6,895 nt of DNA from Acidobacteriota bacterium (GCA_003223595.1 QHVR01000033.1:1-6895), one strand, 5' to 3'. Positions 1 to 6,629 are shown, numbered from the stretch's first letter. Notes: generated by a model from the letters alone, not told the origin. A program made the numbers and translations.

Positions 1-739
1 TGCCGCGCAGGTCTAGGCCTTCATCTTTCTTGAATTCATCGATGAGCCAATCCACCAGTCGCTGGTCAAGGTTGTCTCCGCCCAGGTGCGTGTCACCGTT
101 GGTGGCCTTCACCTCGATCACGCCTTCGCCGACTTCGAGGATCGAAATGTCGAACGTTCCGCCACCGAAGTCGTACACGGCGATCGTCTCGTCCTTGCCT
201 TTATCGAGACCATAGGCGAGTGCCGCTGCCGTAGGTTCGTTGATGATGCGCTTCACTTCCAGGCCGGCAATCTGCCCGGCATCTTTGGTAGCCTGCCGTT
301 GCGCATCATTGAAATATGCAGGAACCGTAATGACGGCTTCCGTGACTTTCTCGCCCAAATAGTCTTCCGCCGCCTTCTTCAGCTTCTGCAAAATCAGTGC
401 GGAGATCTGGGGCGGGGTATGTTCCTTCCCTTGGGCCAGCACGGCTACGTGGTCGCCCGACTGGACGACCTTGTACGGGACCATCTTGATCTCTTCCTGG
501 ACTTCGTCGTAGCGGCGTCCCATGAACCGCTTGATCGAATAGACGGTATTCTCCGGGTTGGTAATGGCCTGCCGCTTAGCGACTTGGCCTACCAGACGTT
601 CGCCAGTTTTGGTAAAACCGACGACCGAAGGAGTAGTCCGGCCTCCTTCTTCGTTCGCGATGACCTTGGGTTCTCCACCTTCCATGACCGCCACGCAGGA
701 GTTGGTGGTCCCTAGGTCAATTCCTATAATCTTTGCCAT
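1..739 (-). CDS. dnaK: Chaperone protein DnaK (Hsp70), N-terminal part, cut by the window edge
   Basis: DnaK is the cytoplasmic ATP-driven Hsp70 chaperone. It binds exposed hydrophobic segments of unfolded proteins and works with DnaJ and GrpE. I translated the minus strand from the ATG at 739 and obtained 246 continuous codons running off the left edge, all within the actin-like nucleotide-binding domain. Visible landmarks are phosphate-1 loop IDLGTTNS (residues 7-14), the catalytic-type lysine K70 in SIKRFMG, VTEAVITVPAYFNDAQRQAT (132-151), INEPTAAALAYGLDKG (166-181), phosphate-2 DFGGGTFD (190-197, with T195 matching the E. coli autophosphorylation threonine) and NGDTHLGG (214-221). The substrate-binding domain and lid lie outside the window. 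The start is fixed by alignment to MAKIIGIDLG and by a strong GGAGG 8 bases upstream. The gene appears to begin its own transcription unit; any grpE, dnaJ or hspR partners would be to the left. Family identity is essentially certain. Confidence 0.98.
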   Translation of the reverse strand, partial: MAKIIGIDLGTTNSCVAVMEGGEPKVIANEEGGRTTPSVVGFTKTGERLVGQVAKRQAITNPENTVYSIKRFMGRRYDEVQEEIKMVPYKVVQSGDHVAVLAQGKEHTPPQISALILQKLKKAAEDYLGEKVTEAVITVPAYFNDAQRQATKDAGQIAGLEVKRIINEPTAAALAYGLDKGKDETIAVYDFGGGTFDISILEVGEGVIEVKATNGDTHLGGDNLDQRLVDWLIDEFKKDEGLDLRG

Positions 740-747
740 TGATGCTG

Positions 748-752
748 CCTCC
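748..752 (-). promoter_or_regulatory. Ribosome binding site of dnaK
   Basis: On the minus strand GGAGG stands 8 bases before the dnaK ATG. It is the strongest Shine-Dalgarno sequence in the window and supports the chosen start. Confidence 0.85.
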
Positions 753-803
753 TAATACCATAAGTCCTTTGTAATCAACGTGAATACAATTGCGCCGACT
801 ACG

Positions 804-832
804 ATCCTAGAACTTGAGTGGATCGTTGTCAA
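804..832 (-). promoter_or_regulatory. Sigma-70-type promoter of dnaK
   Basis: Read on the minus strand there is a perfect -35 hexamer TTGACA (832-827), exactly 17 bases of spacer, and a -10-like TAGGAT (809-804, four of six consensus bases). Transcription would start near 797, giving a leader of about 57 bases before the dnaK ATG. The -35 and the spacer are covered by the inverted repeat at 813-833, so a bound repressor would exclude RNA polymerase. The call rests on sequence pattern only. Confidence 0.65.
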
Positions 833-833
833 G
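813..833. promoter_or_regulatory. HAIR-type inverted repeat, probable HspR operator
   Basis: The plus strand reads CTTGAGT, seven bases, then TGTCAAG. The known HspR-associated inverted repeat (HAIR) is CTTGAGT-N7-ACTCAAG. The left arm matches 7 of 7, the spacer length is exact and the right arm matches 5 of 7. Flanking AA and TT (811-812, 834-835) extend the dyad outward. HspR is a MerR-family repressor that shuts off dnaK operons in actinobacteria and several other phyla, with DnaK acting as co-repressor in Streptomyces. Overlap with the -35 and spacer fits repression. No CIRCE element (the HrcA operator) is visible in this region. The hspR gene itself is not in the window, so the regulator is inferred. 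Confidence 0.75.
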
Positions 834-924
834 TTTTAGATGACCCATAGATGCTTACGGTTGCGGATTTTTTGGACAGGAAGCCCCCGCGGATTTTGGA
901 TTACACGGCGCAGCAACGAGAGTT

Positions 925-1581
925 CTAGGGACCCTTGCAGGCGGCCTGGAAATCGGAATACGAGCCGGGCTGAATCGTCACGGGAACGATCTCTGCCATG
1001 TACGGACGCTCCTTACCTCCTCCGCGATAAACAGTTCCATCGGGCTCAAAGTTGCGCTGGATGCTGCTGTGGTCATCCATCACGAGGTTGGGATTTTGCC
1101 AGTGTCCGCGTAGTTCGAGCCTTGGTCTGTGGTCATATCCCTGACTGAAGGTGAATACGGGACGGTAATGCATATAGAACCCGATCTTCTCTCCATCGGT
1201 ATTGAGATTCAGTCCTCGACGCATTGCGCCGCCCAGCCTCATTCGGAAGATTTCATGCCGAGGGGAACAGACATAGGCCTGCCCCTTAACGGCGGATTCC
1301 GGCACGATTCTTTGTCCCGAACTGGTGGGATAGAAGTACACGTACACCACGTACTTCCCGCTCTTGGCGTGCATCGTGCCGACACCTTGCCACTGCGGAA
1401 GCCAGTGAAAATGCCCTCCCAAGTAGAAACCCCAGGGAGCAAAGACGGCGATGATGGCCACGACGAGCACGCCACCAAGGGCGAGAATAACAGCACACTG
1501 CACCAGGCAACCAAGACATCCGAAGCGCGACTTGGACCGTCGCCGTAAGCCGGCGCCATCGAAAGCTGGTGAGTTATCCAT
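925..1581 (-). CDS. Single-pass membrane protein of unknown function
   Basis: I do not recognise a named family. The 218-residue product starts with a short basic segment (RRRSKSR, 13-19), then one hydrophobic helix at about 26-48 (VILALGGVLVVAIIAVFAPW region). The remaining ~165 residues should lie outside the cytoplasm by the positive-inside rule. That outer part is rich in Tyr, Trp, Gly and Arg, for example HFHWLPQWQGVGTMHAKSG (58-74) and RGHWQNPNLVMDD (158-170), and looks like a beta-rich globular domain. Cysteines at 22, 25 and 29 sit at the membrane border, the first two as CLGC; C105 and C215 could pair outside. The ATG at 1581 has only a poor upstream ribosome-binding sequence, so the exact start is uncertain. 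The protein-like composition, intact frame and strand separate from its neighbours make it a believable gene. I have the impression that similar proteins occur in Acidobacteriota. Confidence 0.75.
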   Translation of the reverse strand: MDNSPAFDGAGLRRRSKSRFGCLGCLVQCAVILALGGVLVVAIIAVFAPWGFYLGGHFHWLPQWQGVGTMHAKSGKYVVYVYFYPTSSGQRIVPESAVKGQAYVCSPRHEIFRMRLGGAMRRGLNLNTDGEKIGFYMHYRPVFTFSQGYDHRPRLELRGHWQNPNLVMDDHSSIQRNFEPDGTVYRGGGKERPYMAEIVPVTIQPGSYSDFQAACKGP

Positions 1582-1747
1582 TTATTGAATTGTCCAGGCT
1601 CAGGAGACAGAACGCTATGGCTATTCCCAAATCAGTCTAGCGCCGGAAATGGAAACGTGTCTGCGAATTTGTCGCCACGGTACGCATGAAATCTCGCCTG
1701 CTCCCGCACCATGCCGATAAATCACAGTGGCCCAGCACGAGGCCCTC

Positions 1748-1753
1748 AAAGGA
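1748..1753 (+). promoter_or_regulatory. Ribosome binding site deciding the lipoprotein start
   Basis: AAAGGA lies 6 bases before the ATG at 1760. It favours that start over the upstream ATG at 1727, which would place eleven extra residues before the signal peptide. Confidence 0.65.
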
Positions 1754-1759
1754 ATAGTG

Positions 1760-2866
1760 ATGCGAATGCGACTCTGCTTCATGTTGTTCGTAACGTTCTT
1801 ACTTGCGGGATGCAATTCGACCAGCAAGGTAGTGTCCGTCACCCCGGAAACCACAACCCGTACCTATCGTGGGACTGCTTCGGTGGGCGATTTCCTGACC
1901 GTGACGATCAACCCCAGCGCTCTCACCCTTACCTACACCAATCACTCCAACGGAGACACCGGCACAATTCCTTACAGTGTCAACACTGATGGAACATACA
2001 CGCTTAGCGATCCCCACGCGAATCTCATTGCCGCCTACGAGGTTGCCAACTATGGGCTGCTGATCCAGGCCGCAAAGACTGGCCCGAATCATGACACACC
2101 CGCCCTGATCACGGCCGTGAACAGTACCGACATATCACTCGCCACATTCAGAAGCCAGGCATACAACTACATGCAATTTCGCACCCGCGCGGGCGGGGTG
2201 CAGATCGGTTCTGTCAGCATCGATGCGCAAGGCATCGCGTCCACAACCGCTTTCTGGCCAAGCGGCCTTTACTTCCAAGGCGGCACGGCATTCGGCAGTG
2301 GCACGATGGACTTGAGTCTTGCCGAACTCGACACCTCGCGCGACTTCCTGAAGTTGGTGGATCAAGGAGATAGCAGTCTCTATGACTATGTCTTTGGGAC
2401 GGCAAACGGCATCTTCGCCGTCGACAGCCCCAACGGAGCCATCCTCGGGCTGAAGAAGACCAGCAGCAAGGACTTCGATCCATCGTTTGCGGGAACCTAC
2501 CGCACCATCTCGTACCAGAAGACCGGGGCCAGCATGGGATCCAACAATTCCGAGTCGGGTACGCCCACCCTCTCCCACGCCACCATAACCGTAAGCAGTG
2601 CCGGAGTCTTTACCGTAACCGACGATCAAGGAAATACTCCGACCACCGGCACCCTCACTCCGGTGGCGGACGCGTCCTATCTTTACGGCAGCGGCAAACT
2701 CGGCGACCCCTGCTATGGGCTCTTCACTTACCGCACTACCGGCGCTACCACCCAGCAAGATGTATTCGTGACTTTCATGGGAAGGGCGATGCTGTTCTCA
2801 TCCTTCACAGGAAGTACGGTGCAGAGCGGAATCTACGATTACGTCTACGGCGTAGGGTTGAAGTAA
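1760..2866 (+). CDS. Predicted outer-membrane lipoprotein of unknown function
   Basis: From the ATG at 1760 the product has 368 residues. It opens with a short type II signal peptide: basic MRMR, hydrophobic core LCFMLFVTFLLAG, then a lipobox LLAGC with the lipidated cysteine at residue 18. Asn at +2, rather than Asp, is compatible with export to the outer membrane if the cell is diderm. The mature part is rich in Ser, Thr, Gly and aromatic residues and looks beta-sheet rich. Two stretches have similar flavour: about 36-85 (YRGTASVGDFLTVTINPS onward) and about 244-310 (AGTYRTISYQ onward), each ending in a run of short T/V-rich strands. A YDYVFG motif (208-213) recurs as YDYVYG (359-364) at the C-terminus. 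No enzymatic motif was found. An earlier in-frame ATG at 1727 is possible but gives a less typical signal peptide. A strong hairpin follows the stop, so the gene is probably monocistronic. Confidence 0.8.
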   Translation: MRMRLCFMLFVTFLLAGCNSTSKVVSVTPETTTRTYRGTASVGDFLTVTINPSALTLTYTNHSNGDTGTIPYSVNTDGTYTLSDPHANLIAAYEVANYGLLIQAAKTGPNHDTPALITAVNSTDISLATFRSQAYNYMQFRTRAGGVQIGSVSIDAQGIASTTAFWPSGLYFQGGTAFGSGTMDLSLAELDTSRDFLKLVDQGDSSLYDYVFGTANGIFAVDSPNGAILGLKKTSSKDFDPSFAGTYRTISYQKTGASMGSNNSESGTPTLSHATITVSSAGVFTVTDDQGNTPTTGTLTPVADASYLYGSGKLGDPCYGLFTYRTTGATTQQDVFVTFMGRAMLFSSFTGSTVQSGIYDYVYGVGLK

Positions 2867-2881
2867 ATACATTTCCACAAC

Positions 2882-2914
2882 GCCGCCATGCTCAACGCGC
2901 ATGGCGGCATTTCT
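2882..2914 (+). terminator. Rho-independent-like terminator after the lipoprotein gene
   Basis: A perfect 10-bp stem, GCCGCCATGC (2882-2891) with GCATGGCGGC (2899-2908), closes a 7-base loop and is followed by the modestly T-rich ATTTCT. It begins 15 bases after the lipoprotein stop codon. The T tract is short, so termination may be partial, but stem strength and position support the call. Confidence 0.75.
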
Positions 2915-3004
2915 ATTCTGCCCAGGTACAGTTGCCGCGAGCCCTCGCACCCATACATCCAGGTTCCTTCGCGACTCGGGTGGACTGTATTAACATTCTC
3001 AGCG

Positions 3005-4582
3005 ATGACCTCTCGCCTCTCGCGGTGGCTGAACGATCCCCTCATCCTTCTGATATTCGCGGCCGGACTGCTCGCGTTCGCAGTGCAATCGGGGGAACTG
3101 GGAACGGCCGACACGATGCACCGCCTGCAGACGACACACTGGCTCTGGACGTCGCAGCCGCAAGTCTTACCCAGTGAGTATCCCGAGTTCGGACTCCACG
3201 GGCGGAATGGCCGAATCTATAGCTGGTACGGCATCGGTCAATCGTTGATCATGCTGCCTGCTGATGTGATCGCCACCTGGATCGCTCACTGGAGCATTTT
3301 TTCTGGATATCAGGACGATCCGGCGATGCGCAGCATCCTCGTGAGCTACAGCACGAACATTTTTCTCAATGTACTCAGCGCACTGGTTGCGTTTCGCCTG
3401 CTCCGGCAACTGCGCTTCGAAGTGCGTGACTCTGTGTGGGGCGTGCTGGCCCTGCTGTTCTGCACCACGCATCTGCATTACACGCAGAACATGCAGGAGA
3501 ACAACTACATCATGCTGCTCACCCTGGTGGGATTCTCGTTCCAGTATGAGTGGTTGAGGACGCGCAGCCGGCGAGCACTGTGGATTGGATCGGGCGCATT
3601 AGGACTCAACCTGCTGACGCGGGTAACGACGGCCCTGGACATCATGGCGGCCGGCATCTTCCTGCTCATGGTGGTCTGGTTCGACGGAGTGCGGGGGCGC
3701 GAACTCTGGGCGCGCGCGGTTGCCTATTGCAAGGTGGCTGTGCCCGTGTACATCTTTTTTGGGCTGCTCGAGCGCTTTTACAGTTGGTACCGCTTTGGAT
3801 CGTGGACTCAGACGTACATCCCCATCTTCGCCCGCGAATCGCGCATGCAAGATCCTAGCCTGCCCACGAATTTTCCCTGGAGCACTCCGCTCCAGGAAGG
3901 CGTTCTCGGCGCGCTTTTCAAGCCCGAGAAGTCGATTTTTTTGTTTGACCCGCTGCTGATTCTGGCGCTATTGCTGTTTGCCTTCCTATGGAAGCGGATG
4001 GCCCCCGACGTCCGCGCTTATGCACTGAGTGCACTTCTTCTGCTTGTCGGGCACATCTGCTTTTACGCCCGCTACACATACTGGGCAGGAGATTTCGCCT
4101 GGGGCGATCGTTACGTTTCAACTGCTGTAGAAATGGTTGCGCTCCTCTCCATTCCGCTGCTGCTGCACTACAAGGCAGAACTGGCTCTATGGACGCGCGC
4201 AACCGCGGCCTTCCTGATTGCGGCAAGCCTTGTGATCCAGATCGCATCGCTGATGTTCTGGCTGCCGCTTGAGATCTACCAGATCGAAACGCTGGGCCAT
4301 CCGACCTTTGTGATCGCACTGCGTTTCAAGAATATAGTTGCCTTCGCTCTCGGCAAGATGGCCGCGTGGGGGTTGGATACCGAGGCCATGCATGAGGATG
4401 CGTGGGACTATGTGCATATCACCACCTGGAACTTCCTTCCTTTCCTATTGCGACGAGTGGGCGCGGTCCCAGTGTGGGTGGTCGACAGCGCTTTCGCGGT
4501 CTGGGGCACAGTACTGGCCGTACTCGCAGCGGTGCTGTTGAGAATTAGGCGACTCCTCAGAATCCAATCACACACCACGTAG
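3005..4582 (+). CDS. Polytopic membrane protein, probable GT-C (PMT/GT39-like) glycosyltransferase
   Basis: The 525-residue product has roughly a dozen hydrophobic helices, the first at about 12-28 and the last at about 488-515. GT-C enzymes move sugars from polyprenyl-phosphate donors to acceptors on the outer face of the membrane. Supporting features are the long loop after helix 1 carrying acidic residues (E31, D36, the usual place for GT-C catalytic acids), GRNGRIYSWYGIGQSL (66-81), LLTRVTTALD (203-212), LFKPEKSIFLFDPLL (304-318) and YWAGDFAWGDRY (359-370). These resemble the GRxGRxYSxYGxGQ, FSPxKGLFLYxP and WxGGWSWGxRY signatures I associate with uncharacterised bacterial PMT-like proteins. 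Donor and acceptor are unknown and catalysis is inferred. An in-frame ATG at 2888 lies inside the terminator hairpin, so I chose 3005, which starts directly before helix 1. No clear ribosome binding site precedes it. The C-terminus is basic (RIRRLLRIQSHTT) and the stop is TAG. Confidence 0.72.
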   Translation: MTSRLSRWLNDPLILLIFAAGLLAFAVQSGELGTADTMHRLQTTHWLWTSQPQVLPSEYPEFGLHGRNGRIYSWYGIGQSLIMLPADVIATWIAHWSIFSGYQDDPAMRSILVSYSTNIFLNVLSALVAFRLLRQLRFEVRDSVWGVLALLFCTTHLHYTQNMQENNYIMLLTLVGFSFQYEWLRTRSRRALWIGSGALGLNLLTRVTTALDIMAAGIFLLMVVWFDGVRGRELWARAVAYCKVAVPVYIFFGLLERFYSWYRFGSWTQTYIPIFARESRMQDPSLPTNFPWSTPLQEGVLGALFKPEKSIFLFDPLLILALLLFAFLWKRMAPDVRAYALSALLLLVGHICFYARYTYWAGDFAWGDRYVSTAVEMVALLSIPLLLHYKAELALWTRATAAFLIAASLVIQIASLMFWLPLEIYQIETLGHPTFVIALRFKNIVAFALGKMAAWGLDTEAMHEDAWDYVHITTWNFLPFLLRRVGAVPVWVVDSAFAVWGTVLAVLAAVLLRIRRLLRIQSHTT

Positions 4583-4583
4583 C

Positions 4584-4624
4584 CCCGGACGCCGTCGTCC
4601 GGGATTGCGCGCGGAGCGCGCAAT
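4584..4624. repeat. Tandem perfect hairpins in the convergent spacer (possible bidirectional terminator or REP-like element)
   Basis: Hairpin 1 pairs CCCGGACG (4584-4591) with CGTCCGGG (4596-4603) around a CCGT loop. Hairpin 2 pairs ATTGCGCGC (4604-4612) with GCGCGCAAT (4616-4624) around GGA. They touch with no base between and begin one base after the glycosyltransferase stop. Neither strand shows a T tract after the stems, so this is not a textbook intrinsic terminator. Placement between converging genes suggests transcript end protection or termination from both sides. A dispersed palindromic repeat family is the alternative. Confidence 0.6.
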
Positions 4625-4747
4625 AAGGACAACGACATCAGGCGGGAAATTTATTCTGTGGCCACGCTGCTGCGGTTCGCCGAGCGCAGAAAAACCGGGA
4701 GCTTCGACGACTTCTATCGCGTTTCGCGCATTGATGTGCCAGTGTAG
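4625..4747. other. Convergent spacer with coding-like but startless sequence
   Basis: This stretch between the hairpins and the glmS stop contains no gene with a credible start. The plus-strand frame of the preceding glycosyltransferase stays open past its TAG from 4583 to a second TAG at 4745-4747. It reads protein-like residues such as IYSVATLLRFAERRKTG and FDDFYRVSRIDVPV with mostly G or C third positions. The glmS frame also stays open past its TAA, for 60 codons, to 4568-4570. It may be a remnant of a coding sequence, part of a dispersed intergenic repeat, or chance openness in GC-rich DNA. I cannot tell which. Confidence 0.35.
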
Positions 4748-4750
4748 CGC

Positions 4751-6622
4751 TTACTCCACCGTCACCGATTTCGCGAGGTTCCGCGGCTGATCGACATCGC
4801 ATCCCCGGCGCACCGCGATGTGATACGCCAGCAGTTGCAGGGGAACGATCTCCAGAATAGGCGACAGCTCTTCAGGCGCCCGCGGGATAAAGAGGACATG
4901 GTCCGCGGATTCCTTAATTTCTTCGTCCCCCTCCGTGGCTAAAGCTATAACCACCCCCGACCGCGCCTTCACTTCCTTCAGATTGGAAATGGTTTTCTCA
5001 TAGCGCAACACGGAATCAGGATCACTCTGGTCCCGGGTCGCAATCACCACCACCGGCAAATTCTCGTCAATCAGGGCGTTTGGCCCATGCTTCATCTCGC
5101 CGGCGGGATAACCTTCCGCGTGGATGTAGGAAATCTCTTTCAGCTTCAACGCACCTTCGAGTGCAATGGGATAGTGAATCCCGCGCCCGAGAAAGAGGAA
5201 ATCATGCACTTTCTGATAGCGCTTCGCCAGATCGTCGCAGGCTTCATCCTGCGCGAGAAGATGCTCGAGCTTGGCTGGAATGCGAGTCAATTCCAGCATC
5301 GCTGACCGTGCCTGCTCCGGTTTCATGACGTCACGCACCTGCGCCAGGTACATGGCAAAGATGTAGAGCGCGGTAAGTTGTCCGGTAAACGCCTTGGTGG
5401 AAGCGACACCGATCTCCGGCCCAGCATGGGTGTAGATGGTGCCCGCGGCTTCACGAGTGATCATCGATCCCACGACGTTGCAGATCGCCAGTGTCTTGGA
5501 GCCCTTTGCCTTTGCCTCGCGTTGAGCGGCAATGGTGTCGGCCGTTTCTCCCGACTGGGAAATCACCAGAGTGATCGTGTCGCCGTCCACGATCGGATTT
5601 CGGTAGCGCCACTCGCTGGCATAATCCACCTCGACGGGAACTCGCGCGAGCGATTCGATCATGAACTTGCCCGCCTGTCCAGCGTGCCAACTGGTCCCGC
5701 AGGCAATGATGTTGATTTTTTTCGCCGCCCGGAATTCCGCCTCGCTGATCTCCATCTCCTCGAGAAAAATGTGACCCGTAGCCTGCGAAACTCGTCCCAG
5801 AGTGGTGTCGCGGACGGCGCGCGGCTGCTCGTGAATTTCCTTGAGCATGAAGTGCTTGAAGCCGCCCTTCTCTGCCTGGATCGGGTCCCAAGTCACGCGC
5901 TGCACCTGTCGCGAAACCGCATTGCCGTCAAAGTCCGTGAGTTGCACGCCGTTGGGCGTTACCACAGCCATGTCGCCATCCGCGAGAAAGAAAATATCTC
6001 GAGTGTGATGCAGGATGGCGGTTACATCCGAGGCGACAAAGTACTCGCCATTCCCCAAACCAATCACCGCCGGAGGACCATTGCGGGCAGCAACGATCTT
6101 GTCAGGGTCATCGCTCGAGATGACCGCCAGGGCAAAGACTCCACTCAACTGCTTCACTGTTTTGCGCACCGCGTCTTCCAGAGAAGGACGCCCGTTTCCA
6201 GACGGAGCGGAATATTTCTCCACCAGGTGCGCGATGATCTCCGTATCGGTCTCGGTAGTAAACTTGTGCCCTTCCTCGATCAGCTTCTTCTTCAGGCTGA
6301 GATAATTTTCGACAATGCCATTGTGTACGACCACGATCTTGCCGGTGCAATCCCGGTGAGGATGCGCATTCTCTTCGGTGGGTCGACCGTGCGTGGCCCA
6401 GCGAGTATGACCGATTCCATATGTACCTTCAATCGGCTTGAGCCGGACCGACTCTTCCAGATTTCGCAGCTTGCCCTCGGCACGCCGCAGTTGCAACCCC
6501 TCACCGTTGCCGCAAACCGCGATTCCGGCCGAGTCGTACCCACGATACTCGAGTCGCCGTAAGCCCTCGAGAATCACCGGCACAACACTCTTCTTCCCTA
6601 CATACCCGACAATGCCACACAT
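4751..6622 (-). CDS. glmS: Glutamine--fructose-6-phosphate aminotransferase (isomerizing)
   Basis: GlmS converts fructose-6-phosphate and glutamine to glucosamine-6-phosphate and glutamate in the cytoplasm. This is the first committed step toward UDP-GlcNAc, peptidoglycan and amino-sugar polymers. The 623-residue product is complete and slightly longer than E. coli GlmS (609). The N-terminal class II glutaminase domain has the nucleophilic cysteine directly after Met (MCGIVGYVG), then HTRWATHG (72-79) and HNGIVEN (100-106). Two SIS isomerase domains follow, with CGTS (308-311), SQSGET (355-360), ASTKAFT (407-413), the segment KEISYIHAEGYPAGEMKHGP (495-514, with E496 and H512 at catalytic positions), and the family C-terminus DQPRNLAKSVTVE with K618 matching the E. 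coli fructose-phosphate-binding lysine. The start is fixed by the essential Cys2 and by GAGG 7 bases upstream. It lies 17 bases after purS and is probably co-transcribed. No glmS ribozyme can fit in that gap. Confidence 0.98.
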   Translation of the reverse strand: MCGIVGYVGKKSVVPVILEGLRRLEYRGYDSAGIAVCGNGEGLQLRRAEGKLRNLEESVRLKPIEGTYGIGHTRWATHGRPTEENAHPHRDCTGKIVVVHNGIVENYLSLKKKLIEEGHKFTTETDTEIIAHLVEKYSAPSGNGRPSLEDAVRKTVKQLSGVFALAVISSDDPDKIVAARNGPPAVIGLGNGEYFVASDVTAILHHTRDIFFLADGDMAVVTPNGVQLTDFDGNAVSRQVQRVTWDPIQAEKGGFKHFMLKEIHEQPRAVRDTTLGRVSQATGHIFLEEMEISEAEFRAAKKINIIACGTSWHAGQAGKFMIESLARVPVEVDYASEWRYRNPIVDGDTITLVISQSGETADTIAAQREAKAKGSKTLAICNVVGSMITREAAGTIYTHAGPEIGVASTKAFTGQLTALYIFAMYLAQVRDVMKPEQARSAMLELTRIPAKLEHLLAQDEACDDLAKRYQKVHDFLFLGRGIHYPIALEGALKLKEISYIHAEGYPAGEMKHGPNALIDENLPVVVIATRDQSDPDSVLRYEKTISNLKEVKARSGVVIALATEGDEEIKESADHVLFIPRAPEELSPILEIVPLQLLAYHIAVRRGCDVDQPRNLAKSVTVE

Positions 6623-6629
6623 GAAGTCG

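Noticed and set aside
86..715. 209-codon open frame on the plus strand opposite dnaK
   Set aside because: It is a codon-aligned shadow of a highly conserved GC-rich gene. Long antisense frames over Hsp70 genes are a familiar artefact, and this one has no ribosome binding site or recognisable domain.
863..900. Imperfect direct repeat GCGGATTTTTTGGA / GCGGATTTTGGA, 26 bases apart
   Set aside because: There are only two short copies differing in T-run length, with no pairing potential or link to a gene signal. It is probably chance.
740..924. CIRCE element (TTAGCACTC-N9-GAGTGCTAA) or sigma-32 promoter upstream of dnaK
   Set aside because: No CIRCE arm is present, and although CTTGAC occurs there is no CCCCAT-type -10 at suitable spacing. 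The TTGACA-N17-TAGGAT promoter and HAIR dyad explain the region better.
1129..1548. 139-codon plus-strand frame opposite the single-pass membrane protein
   Set aside because: It has low-complexity polar composition and no translation signals. The minus-strand product has a proper transmembrane helix and natural composition, so it is preferred.
2135..2758. 207-codon open frame on the minus strand inside the lipoprotein gene
   Set aside because: The plus-strand lipoprotein has a signal peptide, lipobox, ribosome binding site and terminator. The antisense frame has none of these.
2888..3004. N-terminal extension of the GT-C protein starting at 2888
   Set aside because: The ATG lies within the left arm of the terminator hairpin and the 39 extra residues are not membrane-like or conserved-looking. 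The ATG at 3005 starts right before the first helix.
4605..4790. 61-codon plus-strand frame crossing into the glmS end
   Set aside because: It has no ribosome binding site, overlaps the conserved glmS C-terminus, and has a less coding-like composition than the alternative frame discussed for this spacer.
5378..6562. 394-codon open frame on the plus strand opposite glmS
   Set aside because: The glmS reading is unambiguous along the whole length. The antisense frame is Arg/His-rich, has no family resemblance and follows from GC-biased third positions.
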